Shown one piece after another: positions 1-8,694 of a DNA stretch of 64,000 nucleotides (positions are counted from its first letter, which is position 1; every line of letters begins with the position of its first letter). The notes under the pieces were generated by a model. That model worked only from the letters and a program-made list of their open reading frames with translations. It made no database searches and was not told the DNA's origin. Source of the DNA: Pseudomonas sp. LBUM920 (lineage in GTDB: Bacteria; Pseudomonadota; Gammaproteobacteria; Pseudomonadales; Pseudomonadaceae); assembly GCF_003852315.1 (NCBI RefSeq), contig NZ_CP027762.1, forward strand, positions 1,221,501-1,285,500. The letters are read 5' to 3'. The position numbers and the translations under genes were made by a program.

Positions 1-218
1 TATTGATGGCGATCTCGTTCATCTTCGGCCCGTTGCGTTCCGTGACCCTAGGTCAGCGGGTGTTCACCGGCGTACTGGTGGGCTTTACCTTCCGTATCGC
101 CCAGGACTTGCTCGGTCCGTCGAGCCTGGTGTTCGGTTTCTCGCCGCTGTTTGCGGTGCTGGTGCCGACAGCGATTTGCGCCCTGGCCGGGTTCTGGCTG
201 TTGCGCCGCGCGGGTTGA
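1..218 (+). CDS. lptG: LptG, LPS export permease (C-terminal fragment)
   Basis: This is the last 71 or so codons of a gene that begins before the window. The visible part has the FGPLRSVTLG turn followed by two hydrophobic segments and ends in LLRRAG, which matches the C-terminal membrane helices of LptG. LptG is one of the two transmembrane subunits of the LptB2FG ABC exporter that pulls lipopolysaccharide out of the inner membrane. A strong terminator follows 22 bases after the stop. In the Pseudomonas genomes I remember, lepA follows algU-mucABD, so finding lptG here is unexpected. The paralogue LptF is the main alternative, but the FGPLR turn favours LptG. Confidence 0.75.
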   Translation, partial: LMAISFIFGPLRSVTLGQRVFTGVLVGFTFRIAQDLLGPSSLVFGFSPLFAVLVPTAICALAGFWLLRRAG

Positions 219-240
219 TACTGCGCTTATGAACAAAAAA

Positions 241-269
241 TGCCCCGTTCGAGAGATCGGGGCATTTTT
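241..269 (+). terminator. Rho-independent terminator after lptG
   Basis: A 7-bp perfect stem, TGCCCCG at 241-247 and CGGGGCA at 258-264, has a 10-base loop and is followed by TTTTT. A run of A precedes the stem, so it could also work on the other strand. It separates lptG from lepA. Confidence 0.9.
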
Positions 270-285
270 GTTCTGGTCAGCAAAG

Positions 286-315
286 ATGACGTCTGGCCTG
301 AGCATCAGGTACAAT
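286..315 (+). promoter_or_regulatory. Possible sigma-70 promoter for lepA
   Basis: TACAAT at 310-315 is a good -10 box. A weak TGACG-type -35 lies about 18 bases upstream. It sits between the terminator and the lepA start, where a promoter is needed. This is pattern-based only. Confidence 0.3.
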
Positions 316-369
316 TCCCGGCTATTTTTCAGCGGGCAATCTGCCTGCAGCCTTTTTGAGTGTTGATCC

Positions 370-2169
370 GTGAGTGATTTGAGTCATATCCGCAATTTCT
401 CCATCATCGCCCACATTGACCATGGTAAGTCGACGCTGGCCGATCGATTCATCCAGATGTGCGGCGGCCTTGCCGAGCGTGAAATGGAGGCCCAGGTACT
501 GGACTCCATGGACCTCGAGCGCGAGCGCGGGATCACCATCAAGGCGCACAGCGTTACCCTGTACTACACCGCCAAAGACGGTATCAAGTACCAGCTCAAC
601 TTCATTGACACCCCGGGCCACGTTGACTTCACCTATGAAGTCAGCCGTTCCCTGGCGGCCTGTGAAGGTGCGTTGCTGGTAGTGGACGCGGGCCAGGGCG
701 TCGAAGCCCAGTCCGTGGCCAACTGCTACACCGCCATCGAGCAAGGCCTGGAAGTGATGCCGGTGCTGAACAAGATCGACCTGCCTCAGGCCGATCCGGA
801 CCGGGTCAAAGAAGAGATCGAGAAGATCATCGGCATTGACGCCACCGACGCCGTCGAGTGCAGCGCCAAGACCGGCCTGGGCGTCGACGAAGTGCTCGAG
901 CGCCTGGTCAAGACCATCCCCGCACCTACCGGCAACTACGAAGATCCGCTGCAAGCGTTGATCATCGACTCCTGGTTCGACAACTACCTGGGCGTTGTTT
1001 CCCTGGTACGTGTACGCCACGGCCGTGTGAAGAAGGGCGACAAGATCCTGGTCAAGTCCACCGGCAAGATCCACCTGGTCGACAGCGTCGGCGTGTTCAA
1101 CCCGAAACACACCGCCACCACCGACCTGAAAGCCGGTGAAGTGGGCTTCATCATCGCCGGCATCAAAGACATTCACGGTGCACCGGTCGGTGACACCCTG
1201 ACCTTGAGCTCCACCCCTGATGTAGACGTGCTGCCGGGTTTCAAACGCATCCAGCCGCAGGTTTACGCCGGCCTGTTCCCGGTCAGCTCCGACGACTTCG
1301 AAGACTTCCGCGAAGCCCTGCAGAAGCTGACGCTCAACGACTCGTCGTTGCAGTACACCCCGGAAAGCTCCGACGCGCTGGGCTTTGGCTTCCGCTGCGG
1401 GTTCCTGGGCATGCTGCACATGGAGATCATCCAGGAGCGCCTTGAGCGCGAATACGACCTGGACCTGATCACCACCGCGCCAACGGTTATTTTTGAGCTG
1501 GCGCTGAAAACCGGTGAAACGATTTACGTCGACAACCCGTCCAAGCTTCCGGATCTGTCCTCCATCGAGGACATGCGCGAGCCGATCGTGCGGGCCAATA
1601 TTCTTGTGCCGCAGGAACACCTGGGCAACGTCATTACCCTGTGTATCGAAAAACGTGGCGTACAACACGACATGTTGTTCCTCGGTACCCAGGTGCAAGT
1701 GACCTACGATTTGCCGATGAACGAAGTGGTCCTGGACTTCTTCGACCGTCTCAAATCCACCAGTCGCGGCTATGCTTCGCTGGATTACCATTTCGATCGT
1801 TACCAATCGGCTAATCTGGTGAAACTGGATGTGCTGATCAACGGCGACAAGGTAGATGCACTGGCACTGATCGTGCACAAGGACAACGCGCACTACAAAG
1901 GTCGGCAGTTGACCGAAAAGATGAAAGAACTGATTCCGCGCCAGATGTTCGACGTCGCGATCCAGGCCGCCATTGGCGGGCAGATCATTGCACGGACCTC
2001 CGTCAAGGCTCTCAGAAAGAACGTACTGGCCAAATGCTACGGCGGTGACGTAAGCCGTAAGCGCAAGCTGCTTGAGAAGCAAAAGGCCGGTAAAAAACGC
2101 ATGAAGCAAGTGGGCAACGTGGAAATTCCACAAGAAGCCTTCCTTGCGGTGCTCAGGTTGGATAGTTAG
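370..2169 (+). CDS. lepA: Elongation factor 4 (LepA), ribosome-associated GTPase
   Basis: A 599-residue translational GTPase of the usual LepA length. The G1 loop is AHIDHGKST at residues 14-22, followed by DTPGH (G3), NKID (G4) and SAKTG (G5). The C-terminal part carries the LepA-specific segment with [17 protein letters not shown]. LepA binds the ribosome and affects initiation and back-translocation, mainly under ionic stress. The start is GTG at 370; an upstream in-frame extension is not needed, because the product begins with the typical [19 protein letters not shown]. lepB follows after 5 bases, so the two are probably co-transcribed. Confidence 0.98.
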
Positions 2170-2174
2170 GTCCT

Positions 2175-3029
2175 ATGTCACTAAATTTCCCGCTGTTGCT
2201 GGTCATCGCCGTTGCCGTTTGCGGTCTCCTGGCGTTGCTCGATCTGGTGTTCTTCGCCCCGCGTCGGCGGGCGGCTATCGCTTCCTATCAGGGCAGCGTC
2301 AGCCAGCCCGATGCGGTGGTGGTCGAGAAGCTGAACAAAGAGCCTCTGCTGGTTGAATACGGCAAGTCGTTCTTCCCGGTGTTGTTCATCGTGCTGGTGC
2401 TGCGTTCGTTCCTGGTGGAGCCGTTTCAAATCCCTTCGGGGTCGATGAAACCGACCCTGGACGTGGGCGACTTCATCCTGGTGAACAAGTTTTCCTACGG
2501 GATCCGCCTGCCGGTGCTCGACAAGAAAGTCATCCCGGTCGGTGACCCGCAGCGCGGCGATGTGATGGTGTTTCGCTACCCAAGCGACCCGAACGTCAAC
2601 TACATCAAGCGTGTCGTCGGGCTGCCGGGCGACGTGATCCGCTACACCAGTGACAAGCGTCTGTTCATCAATGGTGAGTCGGTGGCCGAGAAACTGATCG
2701 GCGCCGAACCGAACACCTTGGGCAGCGCCGAGCTGTACCAGGAAAAACTCGGTGCGGTAGAGCACGAGATCCGTAAGGAAATGAGCCGCTACCGTGCGAT
2801 GCCTGATGGCGAATGGAAAGTGCCTGCCGGGCACTACTTCATGATGGGCGACAACCGCGACAACTCCAACGACAGCCGTTACTGGGATGACCCCAATATT
2901 CCCAAGGACCTGCTGGGCATGGTTCCCGACGAGAACATTGTCGGCAAGGCCTTTGCGGTCTGGATGAGTTGGCCGGAACCCAAACTCAGCCACCTGCCGA
3001 ACTTCTCGCGGGTCGGGCTGATCAAGTAA
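2175..3029 (+). CDS. lepB: Signal peptidase I (LepB)
   Basis: A 284-residue inner-membrane serine protease that removes signal peptides from exported preproteins. Two N-terminal hydrophobic segments (about residues 4-26 and 66-82) anchor it. The catalytic Ser lies in PSGSMKPTL (Ser90) and the general-base Lys in YIKRVVGLPGD (Lys145), nearly the E. coli spacing. The later GDNRDNSNDSRYWG-type box is present as GDNRDNSNDSRYWD. The ribosome-binding AGG overlaps the lepA stop. It lies between lepA and rnc. Confidence 0.97.
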   Translation: MSLNFPLLLVIAVAVCGLLALLDLVFFAPRRRAAIASYQGSVSQPDAVVVEKLNKEPLLVEYGKSFFPVLFIVLVLRSFLVEPFQIPSGSMKPTLDVGDFILVNKFSYGIRLPVLDKKVIPVGDPQRGDVMVFRYPSDPNVNYIKRVVGLPGDVIRYTSDKRLFINGESVAEKLIGAEPNTLGSAELYQEKLGAVEHEIRKEMSRYRAMPDGEWKVPAGHYFMMGDNRDNSNDSRYWDDPNIPKDLLGMVPDENIVGKAFAVWMSWPEPKLSHLPNFSRVGLIK

Positions 3030-3036
3030 TACAGGC

Positions 3037-3056
3037 GGCGCTGTGAACACAGCGCC
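3037..3056 (+). promoter_or_regulatory. Hairpin in the lepB-rnc spacer (rnc leader)
   Basis: GGCGCTGTG (3037-3045) and CACAGCGCC (3048-3056) form a perfect stem closed by a very short loop, 8 bases after the lepB stop. There is no T-tract, so it is not a classical terminator. Further short pairings (CGGAC/GTCCG, GGCACC/GGTGCC) lie between here and the rnc start. In E. coli, RNase III cleaves a hairpin in its own mRNA leader, so this could be a processing or control element. The rest of 3030-3181 has no gene that I recognise. Confidence 0.5.
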
Positions 3057-3181
3057 GAATGCTTTTCTGGGGTTCGGACAATGCGTCGTCCGGCCTCATG
3101 CGGCACCAACCAGGATTTGAATTTGAACACTGCGTCAATCGTCGATGGCCGCCGGTGCCACCAACTAGATATGGATAAACC

Positions 3182-3871
3182 GTGACCGTTTCTCTAAGTC
3201 GTCTCGAGCGTCAGCTCGGCTACACCTTCAAGGACCAGGAATTGATGGTCCTTGCCCTCACACACCGCAGTTTTGCAGGGCGTAATAACGAGCGCCTGGA
3301 ATTTCTCGGTGATGCCATCCTCAACTTCGCCGCCGGTGAGGCGCTGTTCGAGCGTTTCCCGCAAGCGCGCGAAGGCCAGCTGTCACGCTTGCGTGCGCGG
3401 CTGGTGAAAGGCGAGACCCTGGCCGTGCTGGCCCGCGGTTTCGGCCTGGGCGAATACTTGCGCCTGGGTTCCGGTGAACTGAAAAGCGGTGGTTTTCGTC
3501 GCGAGTCGATCCTGGCTGATGCCCTCGAAGCGTTGATCGGTGCGATCTACCTGGATGCAGGCATGGAGACGGCCAAAGAGCGCGTGGTGGCCTGGCTGGC
3601 TTCGGAGATCGAGAGCCTGACGCTGGTCGACACCAACAAAGATCCCAAAACCCGCTTGCAGGAATTCCTGCAGTCGCGCGGTTGTGAACTGCCACGCTAC
3701 GAAGTGGTGGATATCCAGGGTGAGCCGCATTGCCGCGTATTCTTCGTGGAATGTGAAATCACCTTATTGAATGAAAAAAGCCGAGGTCAGGGTGTGAGCC
3801 GTCGTATTGCCGAACAGGTAGCGGCCGCTGCAGCACTGATTGCCCTGGGCGTGGAGAATGGCCATGACTGA
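3182..3871 (+). CDS. rnc: Ribonuclease III
   Basis: A 229-residue double-stranded-RNA endonuclease for rRNA processing and mRNA decay. The catalytic signature NNERLEFLGDA lies at residues 35-45, with Glu40 and Asp44 in the metal site, and the second acidic segment is ADALEALIGAIYLD. The C-terminal dsRNA-binding domain begins near DPKTRLQEFLQ and ends with the A-rich helix. The start is GTG at 3182. The end overlaps era by 8 bases (ATGACTGA), so the two are translationally coupled. Confidence 0.97.
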   Translation: MTVSLSRLERQLGYTFKDQELMVLALTHRSFAGRNNERLEFLGDAILNFAAGEALFERFPQAREGQLSRLRARLVKGETLAVLARGFGLGEYLRLGSGELKSGGFRRESILADALEALIGAIYLDAGMETAKERVVAWLASEIESLTLVDTNKDPKTRLQEFLQSRGCELPRYEVVDIQGEPHCRVFFVECEITLLNEKSRGQGVSRRIAEQVAAAAALIALGVENGHD

Positions 3872-4766
3872 TTCAACCGCAACACGCTGTGGCTATGTTG
3901 CCATCGTCGGCCGTCCGAACGTGGGCAAGTCCACGCTGCTGAACCACATCCTGGGCCAGAAGCTTGCGATCACTTCGCGCAAGCCGCAGACCACCCGTCA
4001 CAACATGCTGGGCATCAAGACCGAAGGCAACGTGCAAGCGGTCTATGTTGATACCCCGGGCATGCACAAAGGTGGCGAGAAGGCACTTAACCGCTACATG
4101 AACAAGACCGCTTCGGCGGCGTTGAAAGACGTCGACGTGGTGATCTTCGTGGTTGACCGCACCAAGTGGACCGACGAAGACCAGATGGTTCTTGAGCGCG
4201 TGCAGTACGTCACCGGCCCGTTGATCGTCGCGCTGAACAAGACCGACCGCATCGAGGACAAAGCCGAGCTGATGCCGCACCTGACCTGGCTGCAAGAGCA
4301 ACTGCCGAACGCCCAGATCATGCCGATCTCGGCCCAGCACGGTCACAACCTTGAGGCCCTGGAGCGCGTGATCGCGGGTTACCTGCCCGAGAACGAGCAC
4401 TTCTTCCCGGAAGATCAGATCACCGACCGCAGCAGCCGTTTCCTCGCCGCTGAACTGGTGCGCGAGAAAATCATGCGCCAGATGGGCGCCGAGCTGCCGT
4501 ACCAGATCACCGTCGAAATCGAAGAGTTCAAGCAGCAGGGCAAAACCCTGCATATTCATGCGCTGATCCTCGTCGAGCGTGACGGCCAGAAGAAAATCAT
4601 CATTGGCGACAAGGGCGAGCGCATCAAGCGCATCGGCACCGAAGCGCGCAAGGACATGGAATTGCTGTTTGATTCCAAGATCATGCTCAACCTGTGGGTG
4701 AAGGTTAAGGGTGGTTGGTCGGATGACGAGCGCGCGCTGCGCTCCCTGGGCTACGGCGACCTGTAG
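3864..4766 (+). CDS. era: GTPase Era, 30S ribosome assembly factor
   Basis: A 300-residue GTPase with an N-terminal G domain (GRPNVGKST, DTPG, NKTD, SA) and a C-terminal KH domain that contains IIIGDKGERIKRIG. Era binds the 3' end of 16S rRNA during 30S maturation. ATG at 3864 is chosen because it gives the standard MTDSTATRCGYVAIVGRPN start and has GGAG just upstream. Longer in-frame starts (TTG 3840, ATG 3858) would add residues not expected in the family. It overlaps the rnc end. Confidence 0.97.
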   Translation: MTDSTATRCGYVAIVGRPNVGKSTLLNHILGQKLAITSRKPQTTRHNMLGIKTEGNVQAVYVDTPGMHKGGEKALNRYMNKTASAALKDVDVVIFVVDRTKWTDEDQMVLERVQYVTGPLIVALNKTDRIEDKAELMPHLTWLQEQLPNAQIMPISAQHGHNLEALERVIAGYLPENEHFFPEDQITDRSSRFLAAELVREKIMRQMGAELPYQITVEIEEFKQQGKTLHIHALILVERDGQKKIIIGDKGERIKRIGTEARKDMELLFDSKIMLNLWVKVKGGWSDDERALRSLGYGDL

Positions 4767-4794
4767 GGTCTTGAATACACCACAGGGCTGAAAA

Positions 4795-4882
4795 TGTGGG
4801 AGGGGGCTCGCCCCCGATAGCGGTGGGTCAGTTAACAAAAAGTGACTGACACACTGCCATCGGGGGCAAGCCCCCTCCCACA
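4795..4882 (+). repeat. REPIN (inverted REP pair), GGGGG class
   Basis: TGTGGGAGGGGGCTCGCCCC at one end and its near-complement ending CCCCCTCCCACA at the other enclose a spacer of about 30 bases with its own short repeat (GTCAGT/ACTGAC). This is the typical REP doublet of fluorescent pseudomonads. It fills the era-recO gap. Confidence 0.9.
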
Positions 4883-4928
4883 TTAGGTTTGTGTAGTTTT
4901 CAAAAATGCATTGCAGCAGTGAGCATCC

Positions 4929-5612
4929 ATGTCCCAACCCATCAGCCAACTCGCCTACGTCCTGCACAGCCGCGCCTACCGCGAGACCAGCGCGTTGGTG
5001 GACTTCCTCACGCCCCAAGGCCGCCTGCGCGCAGTCTTGCGCAGCGCGCGGGGCAAGGCGGGTACGCTGGCACGGCCGTTCGTGGCCCTGGACGTGGAGT
5101 TTCGTGGCAAGGGCGAGCTGAAAAACGTCGGTCGTCTGGAAAGTGTCGGCAACTCCGCCTGGCTCAATGGTGAAGCCCTGTTCAGCGGCCTGTACCTCAA
5201 CGAGCTGCTGATCCGCCTGCTGCCCGCCGAAGACCCACACCCTGGGGTCTTCGATCACTACGCCGCGACGCTCATTGCGCTGGCCGAAGGTCGCCCGCTG
5301 GAACCGCTGCTGCGCGCCTTCGAATGGCGCCTGCTCGACGACCTGGGCTACGGTTTTGAACTGAGCAACGACCTGCACGGCGACCCCATCGCCGCAGACG
5401 GCATGTACCGCCTGCAAGTCGACGCCGGCCTGGAACGTGTTTACCTGCTGCAACCCGGCCTGTTCCAGGGCACCGAGTTGCTGGCCATGAGCGAAGCCGA
5501 CTGGACTGCCCCTGGCGCCTTGTCTGCGGCCAAGCGCTTGATGCGCCAGGCGCTCGCCGTGCACTTGGGCGGGCGGCCGCTGGTCAGTCGCGAGTTGTTT
5601 CGAAAGCCCTGA
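4929..5612 (+). CDS. recO: DNA repair protein RecO
   Basis: A 227-residue protein of the RecFOR pathway, which loads RecA on gapped DNA and promotes annealing of SSB-coated strands. The N-terminal OB-fold starts with the family pattern AYVLHSRAYRETSALVDFLT. The length and the helical C-terminal part fit proteobacterial RecO, which often lacks the zinc-finger cysteines, as here. It lies between era and pdxJ as in other pseudomonads. Confidence 0.95.
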   Translation: MSQPISQLAYVLHSRAYRETSALVDFLTPQGRLRAVLRSARGKAGTLARPFVALDVEFRGKGELKNVGRLESVGNSAWLNGEALFSGLYLNELLIRLLPAEDPHPGVFDHYAATLIALAEGRPLEPLLRAFEWRLLDDLGYGFELSNDLHGDPIAADGMYRLQVDAGLERVYLLQPGLFQGTELLAMSEADWTAPGALSAAKRLMRQALAVHLGGRPLVSRELFRKP

Positions 5613-5663
5613 CAACCCCGTGTATGCTGTGCGGCGTTTCTTTCCCTTTTCAGGAGCGCTTCC

Positions 5664-6410
5664 GTGAGCACCAGCAATCGCATTCTTCTTGGCGTCAACA
5701 TCGACCACGTCGCTACCCTGCGCCAGGCCCGGGGCACCCGTTACCCTGATCCGGTCAAGGCTGCGCTGGACGCCGAGGAAGCGGGCGCCGACGGCATCAC
5801 CGTGCACCTGCGCGAGGACCGCCGCCACATCCAGGAGCGCGATGTGTTGCTGCTCAAGGACGTGCTGCAAACCCGCATGAACTTCGAAATGGGCGTCACC
5901 GAAGAAATGATGGCGTTCGCTGAACGCATCCGCCCGGCGCATATCTGCCTGGTGCCCGAAACGCGCCAGGAGCTCACCACCGAAGGCGGCCTCGATGTCG
6001 CCGGCCAGGAAGCGCGGATCAAGGCTGCGGTGGAGCGCCTGTCGAAGATCGGCAGCGAAGTCTCGCTGTTCATCGACGCCGACGAGCGTCAGATCGAAGC
6101 CTCGCGCCGTGTTGGCGCGCCGGCCATCGAACTGCACACAGGCCGCTATGCCGATGCCACCACACCCACCGAAGTCGCTGACGAACTGCAGCGCATTATC
6201 GACGGCGTAACGTGCGGCCTCAATGAAGGCCTGATCGTCAACGCCGGCCATGGTTTGCACTACCACAACGTCGAAGCCGTGGCTGCGATCAAGGGCATCA
6301 ACGAACTCAACATCGGCCACGCGCTGGTGGCGCACGCGCTGTTCGTCGGTTTCAAAGGCGCAGTGGCCGAGATGAAAGCGCTGATTCTGGCTGCTGCCAG
6401 CTCCAAGTGA
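5664..6410 (+). CDS. pdxJ: Pyridoxine 5'-phosphate synthase
   Basis: A 248-residue TIM-barrel enzyme that condenses 3-amino-2-oxopropyl phosphate with deoxyxylulose 5-phosphate in vitamin B6 synthesis. The start region LLGVNIDHVATLRQARGTRYPDP and the HLREDRRHIQ loop are PdxJ signatures. NAGHGLHYHNV near the end binds substrate. The start is GTG at 5664 with CAGGAG 6 to 11 bases upstream. It follows recO by 51 bases. Confidence 0.97.
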   Translation: MSTSNRILLGVNIDHVATLRQARGTRYPDPVKAALDAEEAGADGITVHLREDRRHIQERDVLLLKDVLQTRMNFEMGVTEEMMAFAERIRPAHICLVPETRQELTTEGGLDVAGQEARIKAAVERLSKIGSEVSLFIDADERQIEASRRVGAPAIELHTGRYADATTPTEVADELQRIIDGVTCGLNEGLIVNAGHGLHYHNVEAVAAIKGINELNIGHALVAHALFVGFKGAVAEMKALILAAASSK

Positions 6411-6440
6411 GCACAGTCTAAAAATCACTGAAGATCAACA

Positions 6441-6529
6441 TGTGGGAGGGGGCTTGCCCCCGATAGCGGTGTGTCAGTCAGCCTCTCTGTAGCTGACCCA
6501 CTGCAATCGGGGGCAAGCCCCCTCCCACA
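6441..6529 (+). repeat. REPIN, GGGGG class
   Basis: TGTGGGAGGGGGCTTGCCCC opens and ...GGGGGCAAGCCCCCTCCCACA closes the element, with GTCAGTCAG/CTGACC pairing inside. It is nearly the same as the copy at 4795 and lies between pdxJ and the oxidase gene. Confidence 0.9.
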
Positions 6530-6681
6530 GTGATTTTCGGTGTGTCCAGAGTTGTGGTTACCCAGCCAAACCCTTTGAATTCAGCCATGCGGCAATGCGA
6601 AGCCTTACTGTTTAGCCGGGTCAGGTGTATCGTATCTGCCCTTTGCGGGCCTCTGGCCTGCGGCAGATACGTGAGGTTGTT

Positions 6682-8058
6682 GTGTCCCGATCCTTTTCCC
6701 GTCGACAAATCCTGGGTGGTCTCGCGGGCCTGGCCGTAGTGGGCGTCGGTGCCGGTGGCGGCTATCGCTACTGGCTGGGGAAAGTTGCCGAAGCTGAAGC
6801 CGGGCACGATTACGAACTGATCGCCGCGCCGCTGGACGTGGAACTGGTGCCAGGCCACAAAACCGAAGCCTGGGCATTTGGCCCCTCGGCGCCGGGCACC
6901 GAGTTGCGTGTGCGCCAGGGTGAGTGGCTGCGGGTGCGCTTTATCAACCACTTGCCGGTCGCCACCACCATTCACTGGCACGGCATCCGCCTGCCGCTGG
7001 AAATGGACGGCGTGCCTTACGTCTCGCAGTTGCCGGTGTTGCCCGGCGAATACTTCGATTACAAATTCCGCGTGCCGGACGCCGGCAGCTACTGGTATCA
7101 CCCACACGTGAACAGCAGCGAAGAACTCGGCCGTGGCCTGGTGGGCCCGCTGATCATCGAAGAGCGCGAGCCCACCGGTTTCAAACACGAACGCACCTTG
7201 AGCCTGAAAAGCTGGCACGTGGACGAAGAGGGCGCCTTCGTGGCGTTCAGCGTTCCCCGTGAAGCCGCGCGTGGCGGCACCGCCGGGCGCCTGTCGACGA
7301 TCAACGGCGTGCCCCAGGCGGTGATCGATTTGCCGGCCGGGCAAATCACCCGCGTGCGCCTGCTCAATCTCGACAACACGCTGACCTATCGCATCAACAT
7401 TCCCGACGTCGACGCGCAGATCTACGCGCTGGACGGCAACCCCGTCGAGCCGCGCCCATTGGGCAAGGAATACTGGCTGGGCCCGGGCATGCGTATTTGT
7501 CTGGCGATCAAGGCACCGCCTGCCGGTGAAGAACTCTCCATCCGCAACGGTCCGGTGCGCCTGGGCACTTTTCGCTCCGTCGCCAATACCGATGCGCCCA
7601 CCGAATGGCCGCCGGCGCTGCCCGCCAACCCAATCGCCGAGCCGGACCTGGCGAATGCCGAGAAACTCAACTTCAATTTCGAATGGGTCGGTACGGTGTC
7701 GGTCGACGACGGCAAACCGCCGAGCTTGTGGCAAATCAACGGCAAGGCCTGGGACATCACCGACAAGACCTGTGCCGACCGCCCGATTGCCAAGCTTGAG
7801 AAGGGCAAAAGCTACATTTTCGAATTGAAGAACATGACCCAGTACCAGCACCCGATTCACCTGCACGGCATGAGTTTCAAGGTGATCGCCTCGAACCGCC
7901 ACAAGGTGATCCCGTACTTCACCGACACTTACTTGCTGGGCAAAAACGAACGCGCGCGCGTGGCGTTGGTGGCGGATAACCCGGGGGTGTGGATGTTCCA
8001 TTGCCACGTGATCGATCACATGGAAACCGGCCTGATGGCCGCCATCGAGGTGGCGTGA
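6682..8058 (+). CDS. cumA: Tat-exported multicopper oxidase (CumA-like)
   Basis: About 458 residues from GTG 6682. This start is chosen because GAGG lies 6 bases upstream and the product opens with a twin-arginine signal (SFSRRQILGGLAGLAVV). Upstream in-frame starts would bury the signal. Copper ligands are visible in order: HWHG near residue 97, WYHPH near residue 138, HPIHLHG, and HCHVIDHMETGLM near the C terminus, which carries the type 1 Cys and Met. These oxidases couple one-electron substrate oxidation to reduction of O2 to water in the periplasm. Family members in P. putida (CumA) were linked to Mn(II) oxidation, but the substrate here is unknown. tadA overlaps its stop by one base. 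Confidence 0.85.
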   Translation: MSRSFSRRQILGGLAGLAVVGVGAGGGYRYWLGKVAEAEAGHDYELIAAPLDVELVPGHKTEAWAFGPSAPGTELRVRQGEWLRVRFINHLPVATTIHWHGIRLPLEMDGVPYVSQLPVLPGEYFDYKFRVPDAGSYWYHPHVNSSEELGRGLVGPLIIEEREPTGFKHERTLSLKSWHVDEEGAFVAFSVPREAARGGTAGRLSTINGVPQAVIDLPAGQITRVRLLNLDNTLTYRINIPDVDAQIYALDGNPVEPRPLGKEYWLGPGMRICLAIKAPPAGEELSIRNGPVRLGTFRSVANTDAPTEWPPALPANPIAEPDLANAEKLNFNFEWVGTVSVDDGKPPSLWQINGKAWDITDKTCADRPIAKLEKGKSYIFELKNMTQYQHPIHLHGMSFKVIASNRHKVIPYFTDTYLLGKNERARVALVADNPGVWMFHCHVIDHMETGLMAAIEVA

Positions 8059-8555
8059 TGCGCCAGATTCGCCCAACGGCGATTATCGACCGCAGCCGCG
8101 ATCAGCACTTCATGCGCGAAGCCCTAGCCCTCGCCGCTCAAGGCGCCGCCCTCGGCGAAGTGCCCGTGGGCGCGGTGCTGGTGCAGGACGGTGAAATCAT
8201 CGGTCGGGGTTTCAATTGCCCGATCAGCGGCAATGACCCCAGCGCCCACGCCGAAATGGTCGCCATCCGCGCCGCCGCGCAGGCGATCAGCAACTATCGC
8301 CTGGTCGGCAGCACGCTGTATGTAACGCTGGAACCATGCAGCATGTGCGCGGGCCTGATCGTGCATTCGCGCATCGCGCGGGTGGTGTACGGCGCGCTGG
8401 AGCCCAAGGCTGGGATCGTGCAAAGCCAGGGGCAGTTTTTTACCCAAGGGTTTCTCAACCATCGGGTGCTGTTTGAAGGCGGGGTGTTGGCTGAGGAATG
8501 CGGGACGGTGTTGAGTGAGTTCTTCAAGGCCAGAAGAGCCAAGCCCACGCTCTAA
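8058..8555 (+). CDS. tadA: tRNA-specific adenosine deaminase TadA
   Basis: A 165-residue zinc deaminase that makes inosine at the wobble position of tRNA-Arg(ACG). The zinc site is HAE (residues 64-66) plus PCSMC (Cys94, Cys97), and the proton-shuttle Glu is Glu66. ATG 8058 overlaps the stop of the oxidase gene (GTGATG), so translation is coupled. In-frame starts inside the oxidase gene were rejected because the normal N terminus begins near residue 15 of this form. The pairing with the oxidase is probably historical rather than functional. Confidence 0.93.
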   Translation: MRQIRPTAIIDRSRDQHFMREALALAAQGAALGEVPVGAVLVQDGEIIGRGFNCPISGNDPSAHAEMVAIRAAAQAISNYRLVGSTLYVTLEPCSMCAGLIVHSRIARVVYGALEPKAGIVQSQGQFFTQGFLNHRVLFEGGVLAEECGTVLSEFFKARRAKPTL

Positions 8556-8574
8556 CGAACACTGAAAACCAATA

Positions 8575-8661
8575 TGGGAGCTGGCTTGCCTGCGATAGCG
8601 GTGCGTCAGTCACTGATCAATTGACTGAAAGATAGCTATCGCAGGCAATCCAGCTCCCACA
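8575..8661 (+). repeat. REPIN, CTGG class
   Basis: TGGGAGCTGGCTTGCCTGCG opens the element and CGCAGGCAATCCAGCTCCCACA closes it. The inner halves pair through TCAGTCA/TGACTGA. It lies between the convergent tadA and cmoB genes. Confidence 0.88.
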
Positions 8662-8694
8662 TTTTGATCTCTGTTTAAGCAGGGAAATCAGTGC

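Noticed and set aside
322..2133. Long open frame antisense to lepA
   Set aside because: High-G+C codon shadow; the translation is low-complexity, rich in V, H, Q and D, with no family features, while lepA is certain.
3873..6428. 851-codon open frame antisense to era, recO and pdxJ
   Set aside because: It crosses three well-supported genes and a REP element, and its product resembles no protein family.
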